Shown here: positions 6,063 to 6,219 of the stretch, in pieces
Numbering within the stretch: position 1 is the first letter of the stretch
How the letters are laid out: each line of letters opens with the position of its first letter
Source: Pseudomonadota bacterium
GTDB lineage: Bacteria > Desulfobacterota > Desulfovibrionia > Desulfovibrionales > Desulfovibrionaceae
Direction: 5' to 3'
Assembly (NCBI GenBank): GCA_023453335.1
Contig: JAEXTU010000033.1
Location: forward strand, 1-6,219
Length of the DNA: 6,219 nucleotides
The notes under the pieces: generated by a model
What the model saw: the letters and a program-made list of their open reading frames with translations, nothing else
Databases searched by the model: none
What the model was told of the DNA's origin: nothing
Position numbers and translations under genes: made by a program

Positions 6063-6219
6063 ACCAGGGATTGAAGCTGCCCGACGGCGCCGAGCGCCGG
6101 CGCCACGAGCGCTTCACCCTCAAGGTCTTCGGGTCCCACAACTCGTGCACCATCGCCCTGGACCCCGGGACCTTCCTGGACTGCTCGATCATGGACGTGA
6201 GCCGGGTCGGGCTGCGCAT
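6059..6219 (+). CDS. PilZ domain protein, N-terminal part (3' end outside window)
   Basis: The first 53 residues of a PilZ-family protein, a cytoplasmic receptor for the second messenger cyclic di-GMP. Both halves of the ligand-binding signature are visible: the arginine motif RRHER within ERRRHERF (12-19; R14 and R18 give RxxxR) and DVSRVG (46-51; D/NxSxxG). The short spacing between them and the N-terminal position of the domain are typical. The start ATG overlaps the DUF2156 stop codon (ATGA) and has a very strong Shine-Dalgarno, so it is probably the third gene of the MATE operon. The rest of the protein, including any extra domain, is beyond the window. The fact that both binding motifs are intact suggests real c-di-GMP binding. 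Confidence 0.88.
   Translation, partial: MNQGLKLPDGAERRRHERFTLKVFGSHNSCTIALDPGTFLDCSIMDVSRVGLR

Overview
The window is a very GC-rich bacterial chromosomal segment, with third codon positions almost all G or C. It carries parts of six protein-coding genes and no RNA gene, insertion sequence or CRISPR array that I can see. Composition and gene content (MdtB/C-type RND pump, DUF2156 protein, PilZ protein) would suit a GC-rich proteobacterium, perhaps a Desulfovibrio-type lineage. That assignment is a guess from general resemblance, not from a marker gene.

Layout: (1) Bases 3-1253, plus strand: the C-terminal ~40% of an RND multidrug efflux permease of the MdtB/MdtC type. (2) Bases 1272-1293: a 9-bp-stem hairpin between two convergent genes, probably a terminator working in both directions. 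(3) Bases 1306-2526, minus strand: a MacB/FtsX-type ABC transporter permease without its ATPase or membrane-fusion partner in view. (4) Bases 2532-3566, minus strand: a RhuM-family protein with an N-terminal helix-turn-helix-like segment, ending 5 bp before the permease start, so the two are probably co-transcribed. (5) Bases 3567-3660: a divergent intergenic region with a good sigma70-like promoter facing right. (6) Bases 3661-5124, plus strand: a MATE-family transporter. (7) Bases 5121-6062, plus strand: a soluble DUF2156 protein related to the catalytic domain of lysyl-phosphatidylglycerol synthase (MprF). (8) Base 6059 to the window end, plus strand: the N-terminal part of a PilZ c-di-GMP-binding protein.

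The three rightward genes overlap by 4 bp at each junction (GTGA, then ATGA), each with a strong Shine-Dalgarno sequence, so they look like one translationally coupled operon. A MOP-superfamily transporter joined to an MprF-like acyltransferase domain and a PilZ protein raises the idea of a split envelope-modification module, perhaps under c-di-GMP control. This is inference.

The strongest unexplained signal is inside the RhuM gene. Bases 3342-3404 abruptly switch to A/T-ending codons, and within this patch lies a perfect 12-bp inverted repeat with a 7-nt loop (3339-3369). It is not a canonical terminator and it encodes family-typical residues.
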